Shown here: piece after piece, positions 1 through 5,190 of the stretch | Layout: each line of letters starts with the position of its first letter | Numbering within the stretch: position 1 is the first letter of the stretch | Assembly (NCBI GenBank): GCA_945788445.1 | Contig: CALZMA010000081.1 | Location: 1-5,277, forward strand | Direction of reading: 5' to 3' | From: an uncultured Bacteroidales bacterium | GTDB lineage: Bacteria > Bacteroidota > Bacteroidia > Bacteroidales > Bacteroidaceae | Length of the DNA stretch: 5,277 nucleotides | Program-made: the position numbers and the translations under genes | The notes under the pieces: model-generated | Told to the model about the DNA's origin: nothing | Database searches by the model: none | The model's input: only the letters and a program-made list of their open reading frames with translations

Positions 1-1
1 T

Positions 2-271
2 CTGGGCCGCGGACTGGCCGGACGTTTCCGCATCCGGCCGGCTTGAAGAGCCCGGGGGTTCCTGGCCTGTGGCGGCGCGGAAGATGCTGTCGGCCTGGGC
101 GCGTGCCTCGGCCTCGATTTCGGCGGCTTCGCGGGCGGCCCTCTGGCGTTCGCGCTCGATTTGTTCGGGCGACTTCTGCGGGGGGCGCGGCGTTTCGGCC
201 TTGCAGGCGGAGAGAAGCAGGATGGCCCAGCAGAGCAGGGCCATCACTGACTTGTGGAAGGGGGATTGCAT
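2..271 (-). CDS. Small lipoprotein with charged helix (C-terminus outside window)
   Basis: An open frame without a stop runs from an ATG at 271 (minus) to the window edge, giving 90 residues. It opens with a short basic n-region (H6, K7), a hydrophobic stretch (residues 9-20, rich in A, L, I and W) and a textbook lipobox L-S-A-C with the acceptor Cys at residue 23, so I infer a lipid-anchored envelope protein. Residues 33-62 are almost all E, R, A, Q and I (IERERQRAAREAAEIEAEA), which predicts a long charged helix or coiled coil; a Pro/Gly/Ser-rich stretch follows. It starts 16 bases after the stop of the thioredoxin-like lipoprotein and probably shares its transcript. There is no Shine-Dalgarno, as is usual in Bacteroidota. 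Met10 (ATG at 244) is an alternative start but would lose the basic n-region. I do not recognise the family and propose no function beyond a lipoprotein. Confidence 0.72.
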   Translation of the reverse strand, partial: MQSPFHKSVMALLCWAILLLSACKAETPRPPQKSPEQIERERQRAAREAAEIEAEARAQADSIFRAATGQEPPGSSSRPDAETSGQSAAQ

Positions 272-287
272 GGGGCGTGCGGGCTAC

Positions 288-848
288 TTACTTCGTGAGA
301 GCCACTTCGATGTTGTTCTTGAGCACTTCGCTGCCGGGGTAGCCGCCCTGGCTGAGGTTGTCGTAGGCGGGCTTGCCGTCCTTGCCGAGGAGGAGGTAGG
401 AGGGGATGCCGGGAATGTTGAGCGACTCGCACATTTCACCCCACTGCTGCTCGGTGAGGCGGTAGTGTTCGCCGCTGATGCCGGCAATCATTTCCTTCCA
501 GGTGTCGAGGGGGGAGGACTCGCCCGTGATGTACACGAAGACGCAGCCTTTCTTCTCGAGTTCGGGCTTGATGTCGTGGATCTGCTTCATGGCCATGCGG
601 CAGGGTCCGCACCAGGTGGCCCAGAAGTCGATGAGGACCACTTTGCCCTTGTAGATTTCGGCGAGCTTGGCCACCACGTCCTTGCCGGCTACGCTGGCGG
701 GGAGGGTTTTGACAACGGAATTGACTTCTTCCTGTGCCACCTGTTCGTTCTGCACGACGGGTGCGGCTTCGGGCCGGGCCGGCTTCTTGGCGCAGCCGGT
801 CGTGAAGAGGGCTGCGGCGAGGGTAAGGAGGAGGATAGACTTTTTCAT
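288..848 (-). CDS. TlpA/ResA-like thioredoxin-fold lipoprotein
   Basis: This 186-residue protein is probably a membrane-anchored thiol-disulfide oxidoreductase acting outside the cytoplasm. It begins with a signal peptide (MKKSILLLTLAAALF) ending in a lipobox T-T-G-C with Cys19. A linker (about 20-50) leads into the thioredoxin fold: the strand VVLIDFWATW, the redox motif WCGPC (Cys80 and Cys83), and the cis-proline motif IPGIPS with Pro149. About 65 residues separate the CXXC motif from the cis-proline, the enlarged central section typical of TlpA/ResA-like proteins. Two further cysteines, 102 and 140, lie in that section. The frame is open up to 1076, but the ATG at 848 is chosen because the signal peptide starts there and a consensus promoter (928-958) lies inside the longer version. 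Likely roles, by family, are thiol reduction in envelope proteins or stress response; the partner is not evident. The small lipoprotein downstream is probably cotranscribed. Confidence 0.93.
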   Translation of the reverse strand: MKKSILLLTLAAALFTTGCAKKPARPEAAPVVQNEQVAQEEVNSVVKTLPASVAGKDVVAKLAEIYKGKVVLIDFWATWCGPCRMAMKQIHDIKPELEKKGCVFVYITGESSPLDTWKEMIAGISGEHYRLTEQQWGEMCESLNIPGIPSYLLLGKDGKPAYDNLSQGGYPGSEVLKNNIEVALTK

Positions 849-891
849 GCTGGTTTGGGTTTGTGTAAGAGTGGTTTCTTGAATTGGATGT

Positions 892-933
892 TTGATATTC
901 GAGAGGCAAAGATTGATATTCGAGAGGCAAAGA
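892..933. repeat. Perfect 21-bp tandem duplication in the promoter/leader
   Basis: The 21 bases at 892-912 are repeated exactly at 913-933. The unit begins TTGATATTC and ends GAGAGGCAAAGA. On the minus strand each copy carries TCTTTG, but only the copy at 913-933 completes the TAnnTTTG box, because the base pair needed lies at 934-935, outside the repeat. The other copy reads AATCTTTG and has no TTTG at the right distance. The duplication therefore lengthens the predicted leader and does not clearly create a second promoter. The absence of any mismatch suggests a recent or length-variable event. Confidence 0.95.
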
Positions 934-958
934 TAGTGTAAAGGCAACGTAGCGCAAA
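928..958 (-). promoter_or_regulatory. Bacteroides-type promoter of the thioredoxin-like lipoprotein operon
   Basis: Read on the minus strand, a TTTG (958-955) is followed by exactly 19 bases and then TATCTTTG (935-928). This matches the Bacteroides vegetative promoter consensus TTTG-N19-TAnnTTTG. Transcription should start near 920, giving a leader of roughly 70 bases before the ATG at 848. Both the box pattern and the spacing match, so confidence is high; the start site itself is inferred. Confidence 0.85.
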
Positions 959-964
959 GAATTT

Positions 965-978
965 GGCAAATATTTGCC
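965..978. promoter_or_regulatory. Perfect 14-bp palindrome GGCAAATATTTGCC, candidate operator
   Basis: The sequence equals its own reverse complement over all 14 bases. It lies 6 bases upstream of the TTTG element of the minus-strand promoter at 928-958, centred about 50 bases before the inferred start. That is a usual place for a dimeric transcription factor. The palindrome is seen; its role as a binding site is inferred, and no regulator is identified. Confidence 0.5.
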
Positions 979-1100
979 TTTTTGGAAATTCTGCGCCTGG
1001 CCCCGGAGCACCGCCCCCAGGCTTTGCGTTTGCTGTTAAAGACGCAGAAAATGCGGCAAGCCTTACACTTTAACACATTTAACTTTCTGCAACGCCTGGG

Positions 1101-1268
1101 CCTGGGACTGACTTTTCAGAAACTGGGAGCAAAACGTTGCTCAAAGGGACTGAAGCGCCTGTCATAGGGAGCAAAAGTTTGCTCCCTGGGGACAAAAATT
1201 TGCTCCCAGGGGTCAAAAATTTGCTCCCAGGGACTGAATTTTCAATCCCTGGGACTGGAGGCCCGATT
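1101..1268. repeat. Array of about eight degenerate 21-bp dyad-symmetric repeats
   Basis: Eight consecutive 21-base units start at 1101, 1122, 1143, 1164, 1185, 1206, 1227 and 1248; the last is only half recognisable. Each begins roughly CCWGGG and most are imperfect palindromes. Two arm types occur: GGGACTGAA paired with a TTCAGTCCC-like arm (1104-1123, 1230-1249), and GGGAGCAAA paired with TTTGCTCCC (1125-1142, 1167-1186, and with changed left arms 1188-1207 and 1209-1228). The palindrome at 1167-1186 has two perfect 9-base arms around two bases. Because the period is 21, reading frames on either strand show a false seven-residue PG-containing repeat; I do not regard these as genes. The array lies between divergent genes, and any function is unknown. 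Confidence 0.9.
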
Positions 1269-1280
1269 TTTGAGGCCCAA

Positions 1281-1317
1281 AAAGAAAGGAGAAGCACCGG
1301 CGGGCGCCTCTCCTTTT
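1281..1317. terminator. Terminator-like hairpin with T-tracts on both strands
   Basis: AAAGGAGA (1285-1292) pairs with TCTCCTTT (1309-1316), and inner GC and CC/GG pairs (1294-1295 with 1306-1307, 1297-1298 with 1303-1304) extend the stem across mismatches. On the minus strand the stem is followed by TTTCTTTTT, on the plus strand by TTTTGTTT, so it could stop transcription either way. It is not at the end of any recognised gene. It lies immediately downstream of the minus-strand promoter-like sequence at 1326-1357 and adjoins the 21-bp array. The hairpin is seen; its terminator role is inferred. Confidence 0.55.
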
Positions 1318-1325
1318 GTTTACTA

Positions 1326-1357
1326 CAAAGATAAGGGAAAAAGGCCACAAAAGCAAA
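1326..1357 (-). promoter_or_regulatory. Second Bacteroides-type promoter-like sequence, no gene attached
   Basis: On the minus strand TTTG (1357-1354), a 20-base spacer and TATCTTTG (1333-1326) nearly match TTTG-N19-TAnnTTTG. The inferred start near 1319 leads straight into the hairpin at 1281-1317 and then the 21-bp array. No convincing coding frame follows before the next promoter at 958. It may drive a short noncoding RNA or be a chance match in T-rich DNA. Confidence 0.5.
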
Positions 1358-1507
1358 TGGCGGTTTTCCATTTTAACATTTCGGGAGGACCCCGCGGGGC
1401 CTTCGCGGGGCGTTTTCGGGGCCGAAACCGGGGGTATTTGGTCGCAGCGAAGCGATGGGCGGGCGCGTAAAATCGGGACGCCGGAGGCTTTTTACAAGAT
1501 ATTTGAC
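1358..1507. other. Gene-free GC-rich DNA upstream of argF'
   Basis: No credible gene is seen here. The stretch holds small dyads: AAATGG/CCATTT arms (1355-1360 and 1368-1373), the perfect palindrome CCCCGCGGGG (1390-1399), whose first half can also pair with GCGGGG at 1405-1410, and TTTCGG/CCGAAA arms just after. Upstream control of argF' could lie here, but I see no clear arginine-repressor box. Confidence 0.4.
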
Positions 1508-1515
1508 TACTTTTG
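1508..1515 (+). promoter_or_regulatory. Probable -7 element of the argF' promoter
   Basis: TACTTTTG matches the Bacteroides -7 element TAnnTTTG exactly and lies 63 bases before the chosen start codon of argF', giving a leader of roughly 55-60 bases. No TTTG is found at the expected upstream distance (about 1485-1488 reads AGGC), so the promoter is weaker in form than the others in this window or needs an activator. Confidence 0.5.
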
Positions 1516-1578
1516 CCGCGTAAGCCTCTGCGCAAACTAAACCAGCCTTTATCCAATCACTCCATAAAATCCCTGCTT

Positions 1579-2541
1579 ATGCACACTTTCCTCCATGCTT
1601 CGGACATAGGACCGCTCGACGTGGCCCTCGCGGAAGCCGCTGCCATCAAGGCGGACCGCTACCGGTTTGAACACCTCGGCCACCACCGCACGGCCCTCCT
1701 CATTTTCTTCAACAACTCGCTCCGCACACGCCTCTCCACGCAGAAGGCGGCCCGCAACCTGGGCCTCGACGTGGTGGTGCTCGACGTGAACCAGGGGGCC
1801 TGGAAGCTCGAGACGGAACGCGGCGTGGTGATGGACGGCGACAAGAGCGAACACCTCCTGGAGGCCATCCCCGTGATGGCTTCCTACTGCGACCTCATCG
1901 GGGTGCGCACCTTCGCGGGCCTCACGGACCGCGACGCGGACTACGCCGAGAACATCCTGTCGCAATTCATCCGCTACAGCGGAAAGCCCGTCTTCTCGAT
2001 GGAAAGCGCTACCGCTCACCCGCTCCAAGCCTTTGCGGACCTCATCACTATCAACGAGCACAAGGAGAAGCAGCGCCCGAAAGTGGTGCTGACGTGGGCC
2101 CCGCACCCCCGCGCACTTCCGCAGGCCGTGCCCAACAGTTTCGCGGAATGGATGCGCGCCGCCGACGTGGACCTCGTGGTGACGCACCCCGAGGGCTACG
2201 AACTGGACCCGCTCTTCGTGGGCGACGCCCGCGTGGAACATGACCAGATGAAGGCTTTCGAAGGCGCGGACTTCGTCTACGCCAAGAACTGGAGCTGCCC
2301 GGGCGTGACGCGCCCCGAGGCTTACGGCCAGATCCTCTCGACCGACCGCTCGTGGACCGTCGGCGAGGCCCACATGGCCGTGACGAACAACGCGCACTTC
2401 ATGCACTGCCTGCCCGTGCGCCGCAACATGATTGTGACGGACGAGGTCATCGAATCGCCCCGCTCCCTCGTCATCCCCGAAGCCGCCAACCGCGAAATCT
2501 CGGCCACCGTCGTGCTGAAGCGGATGCTGGAGGCGATGTAG
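1579..2541 (+). CDS. argF': N-succinylornithine carbamoyltransferase
   Basis: This cytoplasmic enzyme transfers the carbamoyl group of carbamoyl phosphate to N-succinyl-L-ornithine in arginine biosynthesis. Its 320 residues match the SOTCase/AOTCase family from end to end, as I recall the Bacteroides fragilis protein. The carbamoyl-phosphate motif S-L-R-T-R is at 47-51, followed by LSTQKAA, NQGAWKLETERG (71-82) and MDGDKSEHLLEAIP (85-98). The second domain has TWAPHPR (172-178), THPEGYELDP (202-211), AKNW (235-238) and the HCLPVRR loop (276-282). Residue 90, which separates acetyl- from succinylornithine enzymes (Glu versus Pro), is Ser here; published Glu-to-Ser exchange gives succinylornithine activity, so SOTCase is preferred. 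The ATG at 1579 is chosen by family length and start; an in-frame TTG at 1513 overlaps the promoter. It stands alone on the plus strand, converging on abiE. Confidence 0.95.
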   Translation: MHTFLHASDIGPLDVALAEAAAIKADRYRFEHLGHHRTALLIFFNNSLRTRLSTQKAARNLGLDVVVLDVNQGAWKLETERGVVMDGDKSEHLLEAIPVMASYCDLIGVRTFAGLTDRDADYAENILSQFIRYSGKPVFSMESATAHPLQAFADLITINEHKEKQRPKVVLTWAPHPRALPQAVPNSFAEWMRAADVDLVVTHPEGYELDPLFVGDARVEHDQMKAFEGADFVYAKNWSCPGVTRPEAYGQILSTDRSWTVGEAHMAVTNNAHFMHCLPVRRNMIVTDEVIESPRSLVIPEAANREISATVVLKRMLEAM

Positions 2542-2569
2542 GAACGGCGCACGGCAAGCGGACGACCGA

Positions 2570-2655
2570 CAATCCCCCTTGTGCCTCTCCCCTGCCCTGC
2601 CGGAAACGCTGCAAAGCGGAAGCCGGAGGACAGGGGGACGGCACAAGGGGGATTG
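2570..2655. terminator. Large hairpin between convergent argF' and abiEii
   Basis: CAATCCCCCTTGTGCC (2570-2585) and GGCACAAGGGGGATTG (2640-2655) form a 16-bp perfect inverted repeat. Further pairing inside includes CTCCCCTG-like bases at 2588-2594 with 2631-2637, and an apical CGCT-GCAA-AGCG hairpin (2607-2618) with a GNRA-type tetraloop. It starts 28 bases after the argF' stop and ends 44 bases before the abiEii stop, so it may terminate or protect the 3' ends of both transcripts. No T-run follows either arm, so it is not a classical intrinsic terminator. A small mobile or repetitive palindromic element is the alternative. Confidence 0.6.
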
Positions 2656-2699
2656 GCTTGAAGGTCCTGCCACGCGCGGGGACAGGAAGCGGGGACGGA

Positions 2700-3527
2700 C
2701 TACAGGAAACGGATGCGGGAGGCCAGCTGGAGAAAATAGTCGTTGGACCATATGGCCAAGGCATTGGGGGTTCGCAAGAAGGGGAACACGTCGGCTTTCA
2801 CCTGTGCCATGTCGGCCGTGGCGAGACGCTGGCGCAGCGTTTCAAGAAATGCCTCGCGGCTGATTTCTTCGCCATTGAACTGGCGCACCCGCTCTTGCAA
2901 GTGGGCGAAATCGAGGGGAACGGCGCAGCGCACGTACCACTCGAAATCGTACCAGTCACGCCCTTTCACACGATTGCGCCAGGCGCGGTAGACCAAGGCG
3001 TGCATTTTCCCCGCAAAAAGGGAGGGCAACGTGAAACAGCGGACCACGAACGACTCGGGGAGGAGCAGGAGCTTCTGTTCGGTGGTAAAGTGGAGGGGCG
3101 GCTGGGTGTCTACTTCTATCTTGATTTTGATGGCCTTCTCGGTCTGGAACTTCACATCGTAGACTTCCGTGGTGTCCTTCAGGAAGGCGGAATCTACCTT
3201 CCCGAAGTTTTTCTTTTCCTTCTTCTTGATTTCCACGTTGCGCCCCACGAGGGAGAAGGCATCTATGATGGGCTGGAAAAACCGCTCGAACTGAAACGAC
3301 TCCTGCGGGGCAAGGAGGGAAAAGTCCATGTCTTCGCTGAAACGGTCCAATCCATGGAATATGCGGAGGCAGGTGCCGCCGTAGAAAGCGGCCTCATTGA
3401 AGAAGCCACCGTGGTAAAGGCCTGCGAGGATTACTTGCTGGTTCACCTCGAACGTGGCATTGCGCCGTTGCTGCTCGGTGTGGAGCTCGTAGGCCGAAAG
3501 CATTTGCCGGTAAATCTCGTTGCTCAT
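2700..3527 (-). CDS. abiEii: AbiEii-type nucleotidyltransferase toxin (type IV toxin-antitoxin)
   Basis: This is the 275-residue toxin of an AbiE system, a nucleotidyltransferase-fold protein whose relatives halt growth and can abort phage infection. All family motifs are visible: GGTCLR (50-55) for nucleotide binding, SEDMDF (64-69) with the metal-binding pair Asp66 and Asp68, the KIKIEVD strand (134-140), FAGKMHAL (171-178), and KGRDWYDFEWY (188-198) with its conserved Arg-Asp pair. The helical C-terminal part is intact and length is normal, so it should be active. It starts inside the antitoxin stop (ATGA, 3524-3527), indicating coupled translation with AbiEi produced first. The middle of the gene (about 3100-3250) is visibly richer in A/T than the housekeeping genes around it, weakly suggesting acquisition. 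Family relatives modify tRNA or bind GTP; the target of this one is not known. Confidence 0.93.
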   Translation of the reverse strand: MSNEIYRQMLSAYELHTEQQRRNATFEVNQQVILAGLYHGGFFNEAAFYGGTCLRIFHGLDRFSEDMDFSLLAPQESFQFERFFQPIIDAFSLVGRNVEIKKKEKKNFGKVDSAFLKDTTEVYDVKFQTEKAIKIKIEVDTQPPLHFTTEQKLLLLPESFVVRCFTLPSLFAGKMHALVYRAWRNRVKGRDWYDFEWYVRCAVPLDFAHLQERVRQFNGEEISREAFLETLRQRLATADMAQVKADVFPFLRTPNALAIWSNDYFLQLASRIRFL

Positions 3528-4150
3528 TTTTCAAGATATCTTAGAAGGGTTGCCACGGAACTTGCCTTTTTCCCGACTTCCACATAACGGCGGAGCACGT
3601 CGGGGTCGAAGCGCAGGAAGTCGTCGAGGTCGATGCGGAGGTCCTGCTCGATGTACAGCTCCACATCGCGGCGGGAACGGAGCTGGAGCCCGGGGCTGTT
3701 GGCCACCAGGTCGCACAGGGCTTTCTCGGGGGTGGCCATGAGGAAGGCGTAACCGTCAGCCAGGATGCTCCGCACTCCCGTGGAAAAAACGGCGGGGGCT
3801 TCCGTGTAATAGTCGAAACAGCCCACGGCGGTCTCGAAACGGCGCGCACGCTTGAGGGTCATGGACTGCGTGAGGTAGACGGCCTCGGGAATGAGCCCGT
3901 AGTAGCGCAGCGCCGTCGACATGGAGACGTAGGACGGCGCACAGAGGTGGTTGGCGATGAGTTCGGTGGACAGTGCCTTCCCGCTCACCTCGGGCGAAAC
4001 GACGTAGAGGCCCTTCTTCAACCGCAACAGGCTTCCGTTGCTCTCGAGGCTGCGCACCTTCTGGTTGCCCGCCTTGAGGCCCGGGAAAAGCGAGGCTACG
4101 GCGGACGTGTGCACGGGAATGTTGCCAAAAACGGCGAGGGGATTTGTCAT
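3524..4150 (-). CDS. abiEi: AbiEi-family antitoxin and autorepressor
   Basis: This 208-residue protein is the antitoxin of the AbiE pair. In type IV systems it counters the toxin without forming a stable complex with it, and it represses its own operon. Residues about 10-52 form the winged-helix N-terminus, ending in the typical wing LLRLKKGLYVVSP (41-53). Then come the hallmark segments LIANHLCAPSYVSMSTALRYYGLIPE (64-89) and a region with LKRARRFETAVGCFDYY (99-115). A C-terminal part containing TPEKALCDLVA follows and is thought to hold the antitoxin function. The open frame extends to 4228, but the ATG at 4150 is chosen because homology starts there and the promoter (4189-4219) lies upstream of it. 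No Shine-Dalgarno is seen. The stop overlaps the toxin start by four bases. Confidence 0.93.
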   Translation of the reverse strand: MTNPLAVFGNIPVHTSAVASLFPGLKAGNQKVRSLESNGSLLRLKKGLYVVSPEVSGKALSTELIANHLCAPSYVSMSTALRYYGLIPEAVYLTQSMTLKRARRFETAVGCFDYYTEAPAVFSTGVRSILADGYAFLMATPEKALCDLVANSPGLQLRSRRDVELYIEQDLRIDLDDFLRFDPDVLRRYVEVGKKASSVATLLRYLEK

Positions 4151-4188
4151 AGGCAGGAAGGTGGAAAAAGGGGGACGGGGATTGGCTG

Positions 4189-4219
4189 CAAAGATACAGG
4201 ATTTGTCAGATTTTGCACA
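4189..4219 (-). promoter_or_regulatory. Promoter of the abiE operon
   Basis: On the minus strand TGTG (4219-4216, three of four bases of TTTG), exactly 19 bases, and TATCTTTG (4196-4189) match the Bacteroides promoter form. The inferred start near 4182 gives a leader of about 30 bases before the abiEi ATG at 4150. The upstream element lies within the left arm of the inverted repeat at 4204-4260, so a bound repressor would block it. Confidence 0.75.
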
Positions 4220-4260
4220 GGAAAACAAGTTTTTCTTCGCTATCTGTGCAATTTTTGACA
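4204..4260. promoter_or_regulatory. Imperfect inverted repeat, candidate AbiEi operator
   Basis: Arms 4204-4220 and 4244-4260 match as inverted repeats at 14 of 17 positions; the inner eight bases, TTGCACAG and CTGTGCAA, and the outer five, TGTCA-type, are perfect. Arm centres are 40 bases apart, about four helical turns. The left arm covers the upstream promoter element of abiE. Known AbiEi proteins bind inverted repeats in their own promoters, so this is the likely autoregulatory site. A 9-base direct repeat, GATTTGTCA, also occurs at 4200-4208 and 4141-4149. Confidence 0.6.
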
Positions 4261-4292
4261 GGTTTCAGGGCGTTCCATGTCTCACAAGGGCC

Positions 4293-4349
4293 AAAAAAAA
4301 TCCTGCGGCGGACGCCTTCTTGCTTGGTAGAAGACGACCCGCCGCAGGA
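4293..4349 (-). terminator. Intrinsic terminator of punA
   Basis: On the minus strand the 10-bp perfect stem TCCTGCGGCG/CGCCGCAGGA (4340-4349 with 4301-4310), with a further inner AGAAG/CTTCT stem (4329-4333 with 4316-4320), is followed directly by eight T residues (complement of 4293-4300). It begins 28 bases after the punA stop. This is a classical rho-independent terminator and separates punA from the abiE promoter. Confidence 0.93.
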
Positions 4350-4377
4350 CTTTGCAGGCGGACGGGCGGCCGGGGCC

Positions 4378-5190
4378 TTACCCGATGCGGCGCACCATTT
4401 CGCGGAAGATGTCGGCCATGAGGGGCTGGACGGCATCGGCGGCGCGCTGCACTTCCTCGTGGCTGACTTCCACGATTTTGCCTTCCACGCCGAGGTCGGT
4501 GATGATGCTGATGCCGAACACGCGGATGCCGCAGTGGCGGGCTACGATGACTTCGGGGACGGTGGACATGCCGACGGCATCGGCTCCGAAGATGCGGTAC
4601 ATCTTGTACTCCGCCGGGGTTTCGTAGGTGGGCCCTTGGGTGGCGAGGTAGACGCCCTCGACGGTGCGGATGCCCTTCTCGCTGGCTATCTGGCGCGCCA
4701 TGTCGAGGAAGGCGTGGTCGTAGGCCTCGTGCATGTCGGGGAAACGGGGTCCGGTGGGGAAGTTGGGACCGTGGAGGGGATGTTCGGGCATGAAGTTGAT
4801 GTGGTCGGTGATGAGCATGAGGTCTCCTATCTCGAAGTCGGGGTTCATGCCGCCCGCGGCGTTGCTCACGAAGAGGTTCTTGATGCCGAGCTGGTGCATG
4901 ACGCGCACGGGGAAGGTCACCTGCTTCATGTCGTAGCCTTCGTAGAAGTGGAAACGGCCCTGGAGGGCCATCACGTCCTTGCCGCCGAGACGGCCGAAGA
5001 TGAGACGGCCGGAATGGCCCTCGACGGTGGAGACGGGGAAGTTGGGGATTTCGTTGTAGGGGAAGGCGTCGACCACTTCAATCTCTTCGGACAGACGGCC
5101 GAGGCCGGTGCCGAGCACGATGGCGGTGTGGGGACGCATGGTGGTGTGCTGGCTGATCCAGTCAGCGGTTTGCTGTATGGCTTTCAACAT
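4378..5190 (-). CDS. punA: Purine nucleoside phosphorylase, trimeric class I
   Basis: The enzyme splits purine nucleosides with phosphate to the free base and (deoxy)ribose 1-phosphate, in cytoplasmic purine salvage. The 270 residues match human-type PNP throughout: phosphate loop LGTGLG (26-31, Thr where the human enzyme has Ser33), EGHSGRL (57-63), QGRFHFYEGY (77-86), SNAAGGMNP (109-117), DHINF (129-133), the base-binding GPTYETPAE (186-194, Glu194 equivalent to human Glu201), GMSTVPEVIVARHCG (207-221) and ITD (230-232). Asp232 stands where human PNP has Asn243; I recall the same Asp in Bacteroides homologues. His244 corresponds to human His257. The ATG at 5190 agrees with family N-termini (MLKAIQQTADWI). 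It overlaps the end of the upstream frame by 29 bases, so it is part of that operon, and it ends in a strong terminator. Confidence 0.96.
   Translation of the reverse strand: MLKAIQQTADWISQHTTMRPHTAIVLGTGLGRLSEEIEVVDAFPYNEIPNFPVSTVEGHSGRLIFGRLGGKDVMALQGRFHFYEGYDMKQVTFPVRVMHQLGIKNLFVSNAAGGMNPDFEIGDLMLITDHINFMPEHPLHGPNFPTGPRFPDMHEAYDHAFLDMARQIASEKGIRTVEGVYLATQGPTYETPAEYKMYRIFGADAVGMSTVPEVIVARHCGIRVFGISIITDLGVEGKIVEVSHEEVQRAADAVQPLMADIFREMVRRIG

Noticed and set aside
69..941. Plus-strand open frame of 290 codons opposite the lipoprotein operon
   Set aside because: It is antisense to two proteins with clear signal peptides and a WCGPC motif; its product is Gly/Val/Ala-rich with no family features, as expected from the complement of high-GC coding DNA.
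849..1076. N-terminal extension of the thioredoxin-like protein to an ATG at 1076
   Set aside because: The extension contains a perfect promoter and a tandem duplication, and would bury the lipoprotein signal peptide 76 residues into the protein.
1227..1247. Arginine-repressor (ARG box) site upstream of argF'
   Set aside because: CTGAATTTTCAAT resembles half of an ARG box but lacks the second half at the right spacing, and it belongs to the 21-bp repeat series.
1101..1268. CRISPR array
   Set aside because: Units are contiguous, degenerate and 21 bp long with no unique spacers of 30 bp or more, and no cas gene is present.
1079..1348. Small repeat peptides with PG every seven residues on both strands
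   Set aside because: A 21-bp DNA repeat gives a seven-residue repeat in every open frame. Both strands look equally repetitive, there is no start signal, and the DNA conserves dyads rather than a peptide.
1549..2751. Minus-strand open frame of 400 codons opposite argF'
   Set aside because: It lies antisense to a full-length, motif-complete transcarbamylase and is His/Val/Arg-rich without recognisable domains.
2352..3587. Plus-strand open frame of 411 codons across argF' end and abiEii
   Set aside because: It spans the end of one real gene, the intergenic hairpin and the antisense of another, which no real gene would do; no domain is visible.
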